Shown here piece after piece: positions 17,520-26,443 of a DNA stretch of 64,000 nucleotides; the first letter of the stretch is position 1; the number at the start of each line of letters is the position of its first letter. The DNA comes from Bacteroidota bacterium (GTDB lineage: Bacteria; Bacteroidota; Bacteroidia; Chitinophagales; Saprospiraceae). The notes below the pieces were generated by a model that worked only from the letters and a program-made list of their open reading frames with translations, did not search any database and had not been told where the DNA came from. The position numbers were made by a program, and so were the translations under genes. Location of the stretch: the NCBI GenBank assembly GCA_020160935.1, contig JAIUPL010000009.1, positions 1 through 64,000 on the forward strand, written 5' to 3'.

Positions 17520-20500
17520 ATGCAACAGCCCGCACCATACCAGCCGCACCACAAAATCCGCATCGTCACTGCCGCCAGCCTGTTCGACGGGCACGATGCC
17601 GCCATCAATATCATGCGCCGCATCATGCAAAGCAGCGGCGCGGAAATCATACACCTCGGCCATAACCGCTCGGTTCAGGAAATTGTCGACTGTGCCATCC
17701 AGGAAGATGTGCAAGGCATTGCCATCACCAGTTACCAGGGTGGCCACAACGAATTTTTCAAATACATGTACGACCTGCTGCGCGAACGTGGCGCAGGCCA
17801 TATCAAAATTTTCGGCGGCGGCGGCGGCACCATTCTGCCCTCTGAAATCGCCGACCTGCACCAATACGGCATCACCCGTATTTACCACCCCGACGACGGC
17901 CGGGCCATGGGCCTGCAAGGCATGATCAACGATGTGCTGGAAAAATGCGACTTCCCGGTCGGGTTTTCCGTCAACGGTGAAATGACGCGCCTGAACCATT
18001 TTCTGGAAATGGTGAAATCGCCGGAATCCGATCTGCAAAAGATTGATTTTAAAGATGTTGCGCGACTTATTTCCATTGCGGAAAACAACCCGGAATTGTA
18101 TGAAAAGGAAATTGCACCCAGGCTGAAGCAGTCGACAGTCAACAGTCGGCAGTCGACAGTCGGGGCGACGCCGGTGGTGGGTATCACAGGGACGGGCGGC
18201 GCAGGAAAATCGAGTATGGTCGACGAACTGGTGCGCCGTTTTATCCTCGATTTTAAAGATAAAACCATTGCCATCGTTTCCGTCGACCCATCCAAACGCA
18301 AAACAGGTGGCGCCTTGCTGGGCGACCGCATCCGGATGAATTCCATTCACAACCCGCGGGTGTACATGCGCTCGCTGGCTACCCGACAGTCGAACCTGGC
18401 CCTGTCGAAATACGTGCATGCGGCGGTCGATATTCTCCAGGCCGCACATTTCGACCTCATTATTCTGGAAACCAGTGGCATTGGCCAAAGCGACACGGAA
18501 ATCGTCGACCACAGCAACGTATCGCTGTACATCATGACGCCGGAATTCGGCGCTGCGACGCAACTCGAAAAAATCGACATGCTCGATTTTGCCGATTTGA
18601 TCGCCATCAACAAGTTCGACAAACGCGGCGCCCAGGATGCCCTGCGCGATGTGCGCAAACAAGTGCAACGCAACCGCAATGCCTGGGATAAAAATGTGGA
18701 TGACATGCCAGTATTCGGCTGTATCGCCAGCCAGTTCAACGACCCGGGCGTGAACCGCCTGTACCGCCGCCTGATCGACCTGCTCAATGAAAAATGCGAC
18801 GCCGGGCTCGATTCCCATTTCAGCACCAGCAGCGGAGAATCGGAAAAAGTGTACATCATTCCGCCCAATCGCACGCGTTACCTGAGTGAAATCAGCGAAA
18901 ACAACCGCAAATACGATGAATGGGTGAATAAACAGGTGGCCATCGCAAGGCAGTTGTTTGCACTCGATACAAGCCGGCAATTGCTTCAATCCGGTGCAAA
19001 AACCGAGGCTTCGGAAGCGCTGCTCGCGCACCATGCCACTCTCAGCGCCCAACTCCGCCAGGACCTCGACGGCGATTGCCAGCGCATCCTCGACGCCTGG
19101 GAAGACAAGAAAAAACGCTACGCTGCAGACGAATACATCTACCTCGTGCGGGGCAAAGAGATCAAGGTCGCTACCAAAACGGAGAGCCTCAGCCACCTGA
19201 AAATCCCGAAAGTGTGCCTGCCCAAATGGGCCGACTGGGGGGAAATCCTGCGCTGGTCGTTGCAGGAAAATGTGCCGGGCGAGTTCCCCTACACCGCTGG
19301 CGTATTTCCCTTCAAACGCGAAGGGGAAGACCCCACGCGTATGTTTGCCGGGGAAGGTGGCCCCGAACGCACCAATCGGCGTTTTCACTACGTGTCGGCC
19401 GGACTGCCTGCCGCGCGCCTGAGCACGGCCTTCGACTCCGTGACACTGTACGGCGAAGACCCCGATCACCGACCCGATATTTATGGTAAAGTGGGCAACT
19501 CCGGCGTGAGCATCTGCTGCCTCGACGATGCCAAAAAATTGTATTCCGGCTTCGATCTCTGCGATCCGAAAACCTCGGTGTCTATGACGATCAACGGCCC
19601 GGCGGCTACTATTGCGGCGTTTTTTATGAATGCTGCGATTGATCAGCAGTGCGAACGCCACATCCGCGAGCAGGGACTGGAGCACCTTGTGGAAGCGCGC
19701 CTGAAAGAAAAATACGACGATAGAGGACTGGAAAGGCCGCAGTACAAAGGAGACCTGCCTCCCGGCAACAACGGCCTCGGACTGCTCCTGCTCGGCGTTA
19801 CCGGCGACGAAATTCTGCCGCCGGATGTGTACACCAAAATCAAAGCACATGCCCTTTCTGCCGTTCGCGGCACCGTGCAGGCCGACATTTTGAAAGAAGA
19901 CCAGGCGCAAAACACCTGCATTTTCAGCACCGAATTCAGCCTGCGTGTGATGGGCGATGTGCAGGAATATTTTATCAAAAACAAGGTGCGCAATTTCTAC
20001 TCGGTGTCCATTTCCGGGTACCACATTGCCGAAGCGGGCGCCAATCCGATTTCACAACTGGCATTTACGCTGTCCAACGGCTTCACTTTTGTGGAATACT
20101 ACCGTTCGCGTGGCATGAATGTCGACGATTTTGCGCCCAATCTGTCGTTCTTCTTCTCCAACGGCGTCGATCCGGAATACGCCGTCATCGGGCGTGTGGC
20201 ACGCCGCATCTGGGCCAAAGCCATGAAACGCCTGTACGGCGCCAATGAGCGCAGCCAGATGCTGAAATACCACATTCAGACCAGCGGCCGCAGCCTGCAT
20301 GCCCAGGAAATTGCATTCAACGACATCCGTACTACGCTGCAGGCCCTGTACGCCATTTACGACAACTGCAACTCGCTGCACACCAACGCCTACGACGAGG
20401 CCATCACGACGCCGACGGAAGAATCGGTGCGCCGCGCCATGGCCATCCAGATGATCATCAACCACGAACTCGGCTTGGCCAAAAACGAAAACCCCTTGCA

Positions 20501-20966
20501 AGGCGCCTTCATCATCGAAGAACTTACTGACCTGGTGGAAGAAGCCGTGCTAATGGAATTTGACCGCATCACCGAACGCGGCGGCGTGCTGGGCGCTATG
20601 GAAACCATGTACCAGCGCGGAAAAATTCAGGAGGAAAGCCTGTACTACGAAACGCTGAAACACACGGGCGAACTGCCACTCATCGGGGTGAATACCTTCC
20701 TGTCGAAAGAGGGCTCGCCCACCATTTTACCCCGCGAGGTGATACGCGCCACGGAGGAGGAAAAAGAAGACCAGATCGCTACGCTTCAGAACCTGCACCG
20801 GGCCAATGCTGACAAGGCTCCTGCCGCTCTAAAGCGTCTCCAACAAATAGCCATTCAAAACGGCAATTTGTTCGAAGAATTGATTGAAACGGTGAAATCC
20901 TGCTCGCTGGGGCAGGTTACCGGAGCGTTGTTTGAAGTGGGCGGGCAGTATAGGAGGAATATGTGA
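17520..20966 (+). CDS. icmF: Fused acyl-CoA mutase with G-protein chaperone (IcmF type)
   Basis: The 1,148-residue protein joins three parts. Residues 10-150 are the adenosylcobalamin-binding domain ([18 protein letters not shown], with DxH ligand His25). Residues about 215-480 are a MeaB-like GTPase ([52 protein letters not shown]). The remainder is the mutase barrel with the substrate subunit ([10 protein letters not shown]-like [40 protein letters not shown]). This order is that of isobutyryl-CoA mutase fused, which isomerises isobutyryl/butyryl-CoA and related acyl-CoAs and repairs its own cofactor. A short repeat-derived insert lies between the first two domains (see 18129). Exact substrate preference cannot be read with certainty. 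Confidence 0.93.
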   Translation: MQQPAPYQPHHKIRIVTAASLFDGHDAAINIMRRIMQSSGAEIIHLGHNRSVQEIVDCAIQEDVQGIAITSYQGGHNEFFKYMYDLLRERGAGHIKIFGGGGGTILPSEIADLHQYGITRIYHPDDGRAMGLQGMINDVLEKCDFPVGFSVNGEMTRLNHFLEMVKSPESDLQKIDFKDVARLISIAENNPELYEKEIAPRLKQSTVNSRQSTVGATPVVGITGTGGAGKSSMVDELVRRFILDFKDKTIAIVSVDPSKRKTGGALLGDRIRMNSIHNPRVYMRSLATRQSNLALSKYVHAAVDILQAAHFDLIILETSGIGQSDTEIVDHSNVSLYIMTPEFGAATQLEKIDMLDFADLIAINKFDKRGAQDALRDVRKQVQRNRNAWDKNVDDMPVFGCIASQFNDPGVNRLYRRLIDLLNEKCDAGLDSHFSTSSGESEKVYIIPPNRTRYLSEISENNRKYDEWVNKQVAIARQLFALDTSRQLLQSGAKTEASEALLAHHATLSAQLRQDLDGDCQRILDAWEDKKKRYAADEYIYLVRGKEIKVATKTESLSHLKIPKVCLPKWADWGEILRWSLQENVPGEFPYTAGVFPFKREGEDPTRMFAGEGGPERTNRRFHYVSAGLPAARLSTAFDSVTLYGEDPDHRPDIYGKVGNSGVSICCLDDAKKLYSGFDLCDPKTSVSMTINGPAATIAAFFMNAAIDQQCERHIREQGLEHLVEARLKEKYDDRGLERPQYKGDLPPGNNGLGLLLLGVTGDEILPPDVYTKIKAHALSAVRGTVQADILKEDQAQNTCIFSTEFSLRVMGDVQEYFIKNKVRNFYSVSISGYHIAEAGANPISQLAFTLSNGFTFVEYYRSRGMNVDDFAPNLSFFFSNGVDPEYAVIGRVARRIWAKAMKRLYGANERSQMLKYHIQTSGRSLHAQEIAFNDIRTTLQALYAIYDNCNSLHTNAYDEAITTPTEESVRRAMAIQMIINHELGLAKNENPLQGAFIIEELTDLVEEAVLMEFDRITERGGVLGAMETMYQRGKIQEESLYYETLKHTGELPLIGVNTFLSKEGSPTILPREVIRATEEEKEDQIATLQNLHRANADKAPAALKRLQQIAIQNGNLFEELIETVKSCSLGQVTGALFEVGGQYRRNM
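18129..18164 (+). repeat. In-frame CAGTCGACAGTC repeat inside icmF
   Basis: Three to four units of CAGTCGACAGTC / CAACAGTCGG are translated as [12 protein letters not shown], between the end of the B12-binding domain and the GTPase P-loop. Simple repeats of this kind are otherwise intergenic in this window. The insert length keeps the frame. Confidence 0.75.
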
Positions 20967-20973
20967 TTTAGGT

Positions 20974-20981
20974 TAACTTTG
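20974..20981 (+). promoter_or_regulatory. Putative -7 box for the ATPase/nuclease pair
   Basis: TAACTTTG fits TAnnTTTG, 34 bp before the ATPase start codon and directly after icmF. No good -33 element is seen. Confidence 0.5.
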
Positions 20982-21014
20982 TACAATGTTTTGTAAAAAT
21001 CTACAATTTAAACC

Positions 21015-22355
21015 ATGCAAAAACTTGAGATAAAAAAGCAATTTATGGGGGTAAAGCCTTGTGAAATTGAATTAAAAAGAATGCTGCTTTTGATTGGAGA
21101 ACAGGCAAGTGGTAAAAGCACTATTGCTAAACTTATATTTTTTTTTCAAACCTTACCAGATGCGATAATAGAGAGTGTAAGAATTGCTTCAGCAAGAAAA
21201 GAACAATTTGAATTTCAAAAACATATTAGTTACGTTGTAAGAGACAAATTCTATGAAACATTTGGCTCGACTTATCATCACACTACTGATTTTGATCTAA
21301 GTTACTACTTCGGTAAAAACAGGAAATTAAGGGTGTATAGAAATAACAAGGACAAAAGAGCATATGCAGAATTTGATAAATTATTAGGACAAGAGTTGAC
21401 CTCTATCATTGATATGTATTTTAGACAACCTCAGGTATTTGATAGAGGAGGAGATATATTACGGAGACAGCAATTACTTGAAAATATCAATAGTTGTTTT
21501 TTACGAAATAACTCGGACTTCAACTATATTATTGCGGGACGTAATTTATCAGTTGGGTTTCCCGAAATTTTCGAAGGGAAAGTGCGATTTGAAATAGAAA
21601 AAATTATGGATGATGAAGTAAAAAGACAAGATCTACAGCAAAAGAGGAGAATTGGGAATGAGCGTTTGCTTCTAAGTTTTGTTGAGTGGGCTGAAGATGT
21701 GCGTATCTTTTTCAAAAACAATGGAGGCAGTTTTGAGTCTGCTGCTCAAGTATTAGAGCAAAGGCAACAAATATTATTAATCTCCAAAATTGCGGAAAAA
21801 ATTTTAAAAGGCAAATACGATAATGATGCTTTCGGAGAGGTAATACGCATCAATTCAAACGAAAAAATCTTTCTCAAAGATGCTTCTTCTGGCCAGCAAG
21901 AAGTACTTCGGGTATTACAAGGGCTGTTTCTTTCAATTGGACTTAAAAACAGAAAAGATTTTTTTGTTATTGAAGAGCCTGAAGCACACCTTTATCCTCT
22001 TGCCCAAAAAGAATTAATTAATGCATTTGCTGTATTTCTTAATTCTATCCCTCAAGGGCGCCTTATAATCACTACACATAGCCCATACATACTGGCTTGT
22101 GTAAATATACTTTTAATGGCTTCTTATGTTGCATTACAATCAGAAAATGGCCAAAAAAAACAAGTATCGCAGATAGTTTCTCCTAATTTTTGGCTCAATT
22201 CTGATGAATTTACAGCATACTCAGTAGGGCACCTTGAAAATTATTGCAAATCAATTAAAGACACTTCCACTGGTTTGGTAGACCAAAACTACCTTGACTT
22301 GATTTCAGAACAACTTGGCATTCAGTATCAACAATTATACGAAATTCTTTCATAG
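21015..22355 (+). CDS. ABC/SMC-like AAA ATPase (AAA_15/OLD-type), putative defence gene
   Basis: The 446-residue ATPase has Walker A LLIGEQASGKSTIAKLIFF (about 26-44), a long central helical insertion, an ABC-signature-like DASSGQQEVLRVLQ (about 293-306), Walker B DFFVIEEPEAHLYPLAQKEL (about 319-338) and a switch His in LIITTHSPYILACVN (about 352-366). This is the layout of overcoming-lysogenization-defect and AAA_15 ATPases that act as sensors in several phage-defence systems. It carries no C-terminal TOPRIM. The partner gene follows 2 bp after its stop. Base composition is strongly AT-rich compared with the genes on either side, which points to horizontal acquisition. The specific trigger is unknown. 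Confidence 0.8.
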   Translation: MQKLEIKKQFMGVKPCEIELKRMLLLIGEQASGKSTIAKLIFFFQTLPDAIIESVRIASARKEQFEFQKHISYVVRDKFYETFGSTYHHTTDFDLSYYFGKNRKLRVYRNNKDKRAYAEFDKLLGQELTSIIDMYFRQPQVFDRGGDILRRQQLLENINSCFLRNNSDFNYIIAGRNLSVGFPEIFEGKVRFEIEKIMDDEVKRQDLQQKRRIGNERLLLSFVEWAEDVRIFFKNNGGSFESAAQVLEQRQQILLISKIAEKILKGKYDNDAFGEVIRINSNEKIFLKDASSGQQEVLRVLQGLFLSIGLKNRKDFFVIEEPEAHLYPLAQKELINAFAVFLNSIPQGRLIITTHSPYILACVNILLMASYVALQSENGQKKQVSQIVSPNFWLNSDEFTAYSVGHLENYCKSIKDTSTGLVDQNYLDLISEQLGIQYQQLYEILS

Positions 22356-22357
22356 AA

Positions 22358-22966
22358 ATGATTCCTAAGGACTTACCCGTTACGCAACATGGCAATATTA
22401 TTCATGTATTGCAACCAAGTTTTTGGATTGATGATGTAAAACAAATATCCGGTGATAATAAGATTGAGGTAAGATTAAAATCAGAAAAGGATTGGTTACA
22501 TGTAAAGCAACAATTTAGTGAAGAATGTTATATTTTACCTGTAGATGGCAAATTTGGTGTTTTTGGGTTTTCTGGCTTGCCTGTTAGAAAGCCAGATGAT
22601 TTTAAGTATGATTGGACTAAAGAAGACCCCTCCACAGGAAAAACACAAACTGTTACCAAAGGGGTAGGCGATTGTGATTGTCTAATAATTCATAATATGT
22701 GGCATTTTATTGAGTTTAAAACAGATGCATCATCGACATCATTGATTCAAATCGATAATAATACACGAAAAGCCTTTTTTCAACTTGCTCGAACTTTAAC
22801 TTCAGTTAGAGAAGCATGTAGTCATATTTTTAATGCAAAATGTTTAATAGTAGGTCCCAAAATTTACCCTAAGACACCTGCAAGCATAATGACACAAAAG
22901 TTAAAATTCAAAAAGTATAATGCAGACCTTGAATTTATTAAGGTTGATGACACATATCATCTATAA
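22358..22966 (+). CDS. Putative PD-(D/E)XK nuclease-like partner of the ATPase
   Basis: The 202-residue protein is not a family I can name. Its middle holds GVGDCDCLIIHNMWHFIEFK, where Asp107 and Glu119-x-Lys121 on adjacent predicted strands have the spacing of a PD-(D/E)XK nuclease core. A helix with KAFFQLARTL follows, as is common after that motif. There is no signal peptide or membrane segment. The gene starts 2 bp after the ATPase stop, shares its AT-rich composition and is almost certainly co-transcribed with it. An ATPase sensor with a nuclease effector is the likely arrangement. The nuclease call rests on motif reading alone; a non-enzymatic partner is possible. Confidence 0.55.
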   Translation: MIPKDLPVTQHGNIIHVLQPSFWIDDVKQISGDNKIEVRLKSEKDWLHVKQQFSEECYILPVDGKFGVFGFSGLPVRKPDDFKYDWTKEDPSTGKTQTVTKGVGDCDCLIIHNMWHFIEFKTDASSTSLIQIDNNTRKAFFQLARTLTSVREACSHIFNAKCLIVGPKIYPKTPASIMTQKLKFKKYNADLEFIKVDDTYHL

Positions 22967-23063
22967 TAGAATTATTTGTTTTTATCAAATTGAATAGTCA
23001 ATCAAACTATTAAATCTCTTTATCAGCCCAACCTCTCTTTGCGTCATTGAACAAAAACAGCCT

Positions 23064-23639
23064 ATGAAACCCCGGTTTTTACTTCCAGCAAGCATTTTTC
23101 TTTTTCTGCTCTTCACCGGATTTCAATGCGGGGTAGAGGATTGTGTCACATCGCCTGTCCGGCTCAGCGGAGGAACGGCATTTTCGCTCGACAACCGTGG
23201 CGCGGCGCCTGTTCTGCTGGACAGCAACGCCCAGGGCTTTTTGCCGGCCTATGGGGTTCAGGTACAAATTGAATGCGAATTTTCAGATGATACCAATGGC
23301 TTCTGGGCAAGCGATTGTGAGGATGAAAATTTGGAAATACCCGCTGTAGATGGCCGCATGTACACCTTGCTGGACATGCCAAACGGCGTAGCGGCCGGCT
23401 CCGATGTGTCGGACATGTTTCGCATTGCAGACCGCTTTGCGCAACCCCTGAAATACCGCCCCGTATCGGAAGCCATGGAGGTTATTGCCAGGCATTTGAA
23501 GCCTGGCGCAAGTGCGCCATTCGACTTTTTGCTGGTGCAAACACCTCCGCAAAGTGGCACATACCAGTTTGAATTTCGGATAGAAAATACCGATAGCACC
23601 TTGCTTAGTATTCCCGTCAACCCCATTTTACTACAATGA
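23064..23639 (+). CDS. Lipoprotein of unknown function
   Basis: The 191-residue protein has a lipoprotein signal (MKPRFLLPASIFLFLLFTGF, then QC) with the lipidated Cys at about residue 22, as is typical for Bacteroidota. The mature part is beta-rich (YGVQVQIECEFSDDTNGFW, GTYQFEFRIENTDSTLLSI) and may be an immunoglobulin-like domain. No family was recognised. The next gene overlaps it by 4 bp (ATGA), so the two are translationally coupled and probably form an envelope complex. Confidence 0.75.
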   Translation: MKPRFLLPASIFLFLLFTGFQCGVEDCVTSPVRLSGGTAFSLDNRGAAPVLLDSNAQGFLPAYGVQVQIECEFSDDTNGFWASDCEDENLEIPAVDGRMYTLLDMPNGVAAGSDVSDMFRIADRFAQPLKYRPVSEAMEVIARHLKPGASAPFDFLLVQTPPQSGTYQFEFRIENTDSTLLSIPVNPILLQ

Positions 23640-24442
23640 AAACGTTGTTGAAATACTGCATCGTGGTCGTTTTGCTGTTAATGCGCCTGCATCTTTCGGC
23701 CCAGGAACCCGTTTTTGGCAAGGGTATTTACCTGCGCTTCGGAGTAGGAGCGGCTTCCTTTTATCATGCCAACAAAAGAGTGCCGGTGGTAGACCCTTTG
23801 TATTCCTTGCCCAGAGGCAATTTATCCACCACTTTCGAGATACAGGCTCCTATTGGTAGACGTGTGGACATGTTATTTCAGTTTGGTTCCGTGCATGTTC
23901 GTACTAGTGTTCCCGATAAGTGGGGAGCTGCCCTGCGCGATGCTTTTCCCAATACCTACATCACTACTTACTTCCCCGGGTTGGAACCCGGCCTGGAATA
24001 CGGCGCCTTTCCGCTTCGTGCCATGATTGGGGGCGCCTACCTGATGGAACATCAAAGATGGTCTATTCAATTGCGCGCATTGATCGGCTCTTTCAACTGG
24101 TATCCGCAAACGGCATATGCTGATATCAAGCAACCGGATTCCAACCAATTATCGACGCTGACGGTCGCTCTTCATTCCGATGGCTATAACCCCGATCAAG
24201 GTGTTTCCACTTTTGCCGGAAGCCTCGGCATCCTGGCCCACCGCACCATCTGGCGGCGCTTGGGGGTGTATGGCAAGGCAGAATGGACAGCAAGCAGATC
24301 GCCATTTACATTCGACTATGTGCTGGAAAATCAGGTAGATCGCTCGGTAACGACGCGCACTTATGGCGACAAACAACGCATGATACACGAATTACAGGCG
24401 CAGGTGGGCATTTCCTTTCAGTTGGCACGGTTCAAGAAGTAA
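23636..24442 (+). CDS. Outer-membrane beta-barrel-like protein
   Basis: The 268-residue protein has a signal peptide (MKTLLKYCIVVVLLLMRLHL then SAQ). The body has alternating amphipathic strands such as IYLRFGVGAASFYHANKR, WSIQLRALIGSFNWYPQTAY and the closing LQAQVGISFQLARFKK. The C-terminal aromatic-flanked strand suits an outer-membrane barrel. Its start overlaps the stop of the lipoprotein gene by 4 bp. The specific family is unknown. Confidence 0.7.
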   Translation: MKTLLKYCIVVVLLLMRLHLSAQEPVFGKGIYLRFGVGAASFYHANKRVPVVDPLYSLPRGNLSTTFEIQAPIGRRVDMLFQFGSVHVRTSVPDKWGAALRDAFPNTYITTYFPGLEPGLEYGAFPLRAMIGGAYLMEHQRWSIQLRALIGSFNWYPQTAYADIKQPDSNQLSTLTVALHSDGYNPDQGVSTFAGSLGILAHRTIWRRLGVYGKAEWTASRSPFTFDYVLENQVDRSVTTRTYGDKQRMIHELQAQVGISFQLARFKK

Positions 24443-24443
24443 T

Positions 24444-26225
24444 TTAACGCGTTTTTCGCCCCTCGATCCAGCGGTCAATTTTCTCTTCCAGCACCTTCAG
24501 CGGCACACAACCCGCATTCAGCACTTCATTGTGGAACGCGCGGAGATCGAATTGGTCGCCCATTGCTTTTTCGGCTTTCGCACGCAATTCCAGGATTTTT
24601 AACTGTCCTATTTTGTACGACAAAGCCTGGCCTGGAATGGCCATATAGCGTTCGATTTCAGCCGTAATACTTTCTTCTGTGTCCGCTTCATTGTCTTTGG
24701 AAAACTGAATGGCCTGTTCGCGCGTCCAGCCTTTGGTGTGCATGCCTACATCCACCACGAGGCGGATGGCACGGTGCATTTCGCTGCTCAACATACCGAA
24801 ATATTGATACGGGTCGGTGTACAATCCCAGTTCCTTGCCCAGGCTTTCGGTGTATAGGGCCCAGCCTTCGCCGTAGGCGCCATACCACAGAAAGCGACGG
24901 AAAGCGGGCAATGTGGTATCTTCCTGCTGGAGCGACACCTGGTAGTGGTGACCCGGAATGGCTTCATGCAAAAACAGTGCCTCACCACCCACCACATTGT
25001 ATTTGGTCGCATCGGGCACAGGCACATAAAAAATACCGGGTCGGCTGCCATCGGGTGTACCCTGGCTATATTCGGCGCTGGCAGAGGCTTCGCGGAAGGC
25101 TTCTGTGCGGCGCACCTCGAATTTTGATTTGGGCACCAGATCAAACATTTTGCTCAATTGCGGTTTCATCCTGGTTTCCATGGAAGCATACCAGCCCGTC
25201 ACCTCTTCGGGGGTTTTGAAAGGGGTGAATTGTTTGTCGCTGCGCACAAAATCGAAAAAGGCTTTCAAATCGCCTTTGAAGCCCACCTGTGTTTTTACTT
25301 TTTCCATTTCCGAGCGAATGCGGGCCACTTCGCGCTGGCCGAGGTCGAATATTTCGTCGGCCGTCATATTGGTGGTCGTCCAGTACCGGATGAGGTGATT
25401 GTAGCGTTCGCGGCCGCCGGGCAGGGCAGAAATACCCGAAGTGGCGCGGCCTTTGGGCAGGTATTCCTTTTCAAAAAAATCGGCCATTTTCCGGAAACCG
25501 GGCACCAGCCGCTCGCCGATCATTTTTTTGTAAGCCTCTGTTAGGCGCGTTTTGTCGGCAGCCGGAAAACTGTCGGGCATTTGCCGGATGGGGCCGTAAT
25601 ACAGGCTTTTGCTGGGGTCGCTGACTACCAATTCCTTGAATTGCGGGATCACTTTTACGATCAGCGAAGTGGGCAATACATAGCCCGCATCCATGCCCTT
25701 GCGCGTGTACACCAGCGCAGAATCCATCCACACGGTGAATTTGTCCATGCGTTTCAACCAGTTGTCGTAGTCCTTCACCGTTTTAAATGGCTGTGGACCG
25801 CTGCCGGAGCCGAATTGCCCCAGCGTCAGGGGCATTCCCCAGAACTGATTGATAGACATGTAGTTATCAGGAAAACCGAGGTCGGCCAGGCTGATGTCGC
25901 ATTCCCATTTCAGGATCTCGTAACTGATGCGATCATTGGCGTCGAGTTGATCCGGCTGGAACTGTGCCAGGGCGGATTGGGTGCGGGTGTAAAAATCGCG
26001 CAATTGCTGGCGATATGCTTCGCTGACGGTGATGGGCAACTGATCGTTGTAACCTTCCACGCCCTGGGTAGTGGCTTCCAGCGGGTAAAATACCAGCCGA
26101 TCGCGGTAAAACTGATCGATGAACGTCTTCATGGATTTTTCGGGAGCAGCAGCCGTTTTCGATGAATTGGGCTTGCACTGAACAAACAAGAGGCTTGAAA
26201 GCAAGAGGAAATAACAAGTACGCAT
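24444..26225 (-). CDS. DUF885-family lipoprotein (putative zinc metallopeptidase)
   Basis: The 593-residue protein has a lipobox (MRTCYFLLLSSLLFVQC, Cys17). The long alpha-helical DUF885 domain carries the metallopeptidase motif LFLHEAIPGHHYQVSLQQED (HExxxHH, about residues 415-434), the downstream WYGAYGEGWALYTESLGKEL (Glu ligand) and the family segment ALSYKIGQLKILELR near the C-terminus. It should be surface or periplasmic and lipid-anchored. Members are thought to be peptidases, but their substrates are mostly unknown. It converges with the barrel gene, 1 bp apart, and is transcribed alone from the intergenic region at 26226-26443. Confidence 0.9.
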   Translation of the reverse strand: MRTCYFLLLSSLLFVQCKPNSSKTAAAPEKSMKTFIDQFYRDRLVFYPLEATTQGVEGYNDQLPITVSEAYRQQLRDFYTRTQSALAQFQPDQLDANDRISYEILKWECDISLADLGFPDNYMSINQFWGMPLTLGQFGSGSGPQPFKTVKDYDNWLKRMDKFTVWMDSALVYTRKGMDAGYVLPTSLIVKVIPQFKELVVSDPSKSLYYGPIRQMPDSFPAADKTRLTEAYKKMIGERLVPGFRKMADFFEKEYLPKGRATSGISALPGGRERYNHLIRYWTTTNMTADEIFDLGQREVARIRSEMEKVKTQVGFKGDLKAFFDFVRSDKQFTPFKTPEEVTGWYASMETRMKPQLSKMFDLVPKSKFEVRRTEAFREASASAEYSQGTPDGSRPGIFYVPVPDATKYNVVGGEALFLHEAIPGHHYQVSLQQEDTTLPAFRRFLWYGAYGEGWALYTESLGKELGLYTDPYQYFGMLSSEMHRAIRLVVDVGMHTKGWTREQAIQFSKDNEADTEESITAEIERYMAIPGQALSYKIGQLKILELRAKAEKAMGDQFDLRAFHNEVLNAGCVPLKVLEEKIDRWIEGRKTR

Positions 26226-26443
26226 GGTAAGTATTGACTTTAGGGAAAATAATTGTCGGCAAAAGTAAGGACTCGGTTTTTGAATAATGGGCGTTACAGA
26301 CCAATACCCAACACCTGCGCCCGAACAACGGGTCTGTATGGCCAGATTGTGTCGCGGACAATCAAAAACAGGTTTGCACCGCTTCGACGTTCCGATATGC
26401 CGTAGTTTTGAACCCAGTATCCAATAAATTCATCATTCATAAT

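Noticed and set aside
17481-20024. 847-codon open frame antisense to icmF
   Set aside because: High-GC third positions of icmF leave the antisense frame open. The product has no recognisable domain, and icmF is a well-supported gene.
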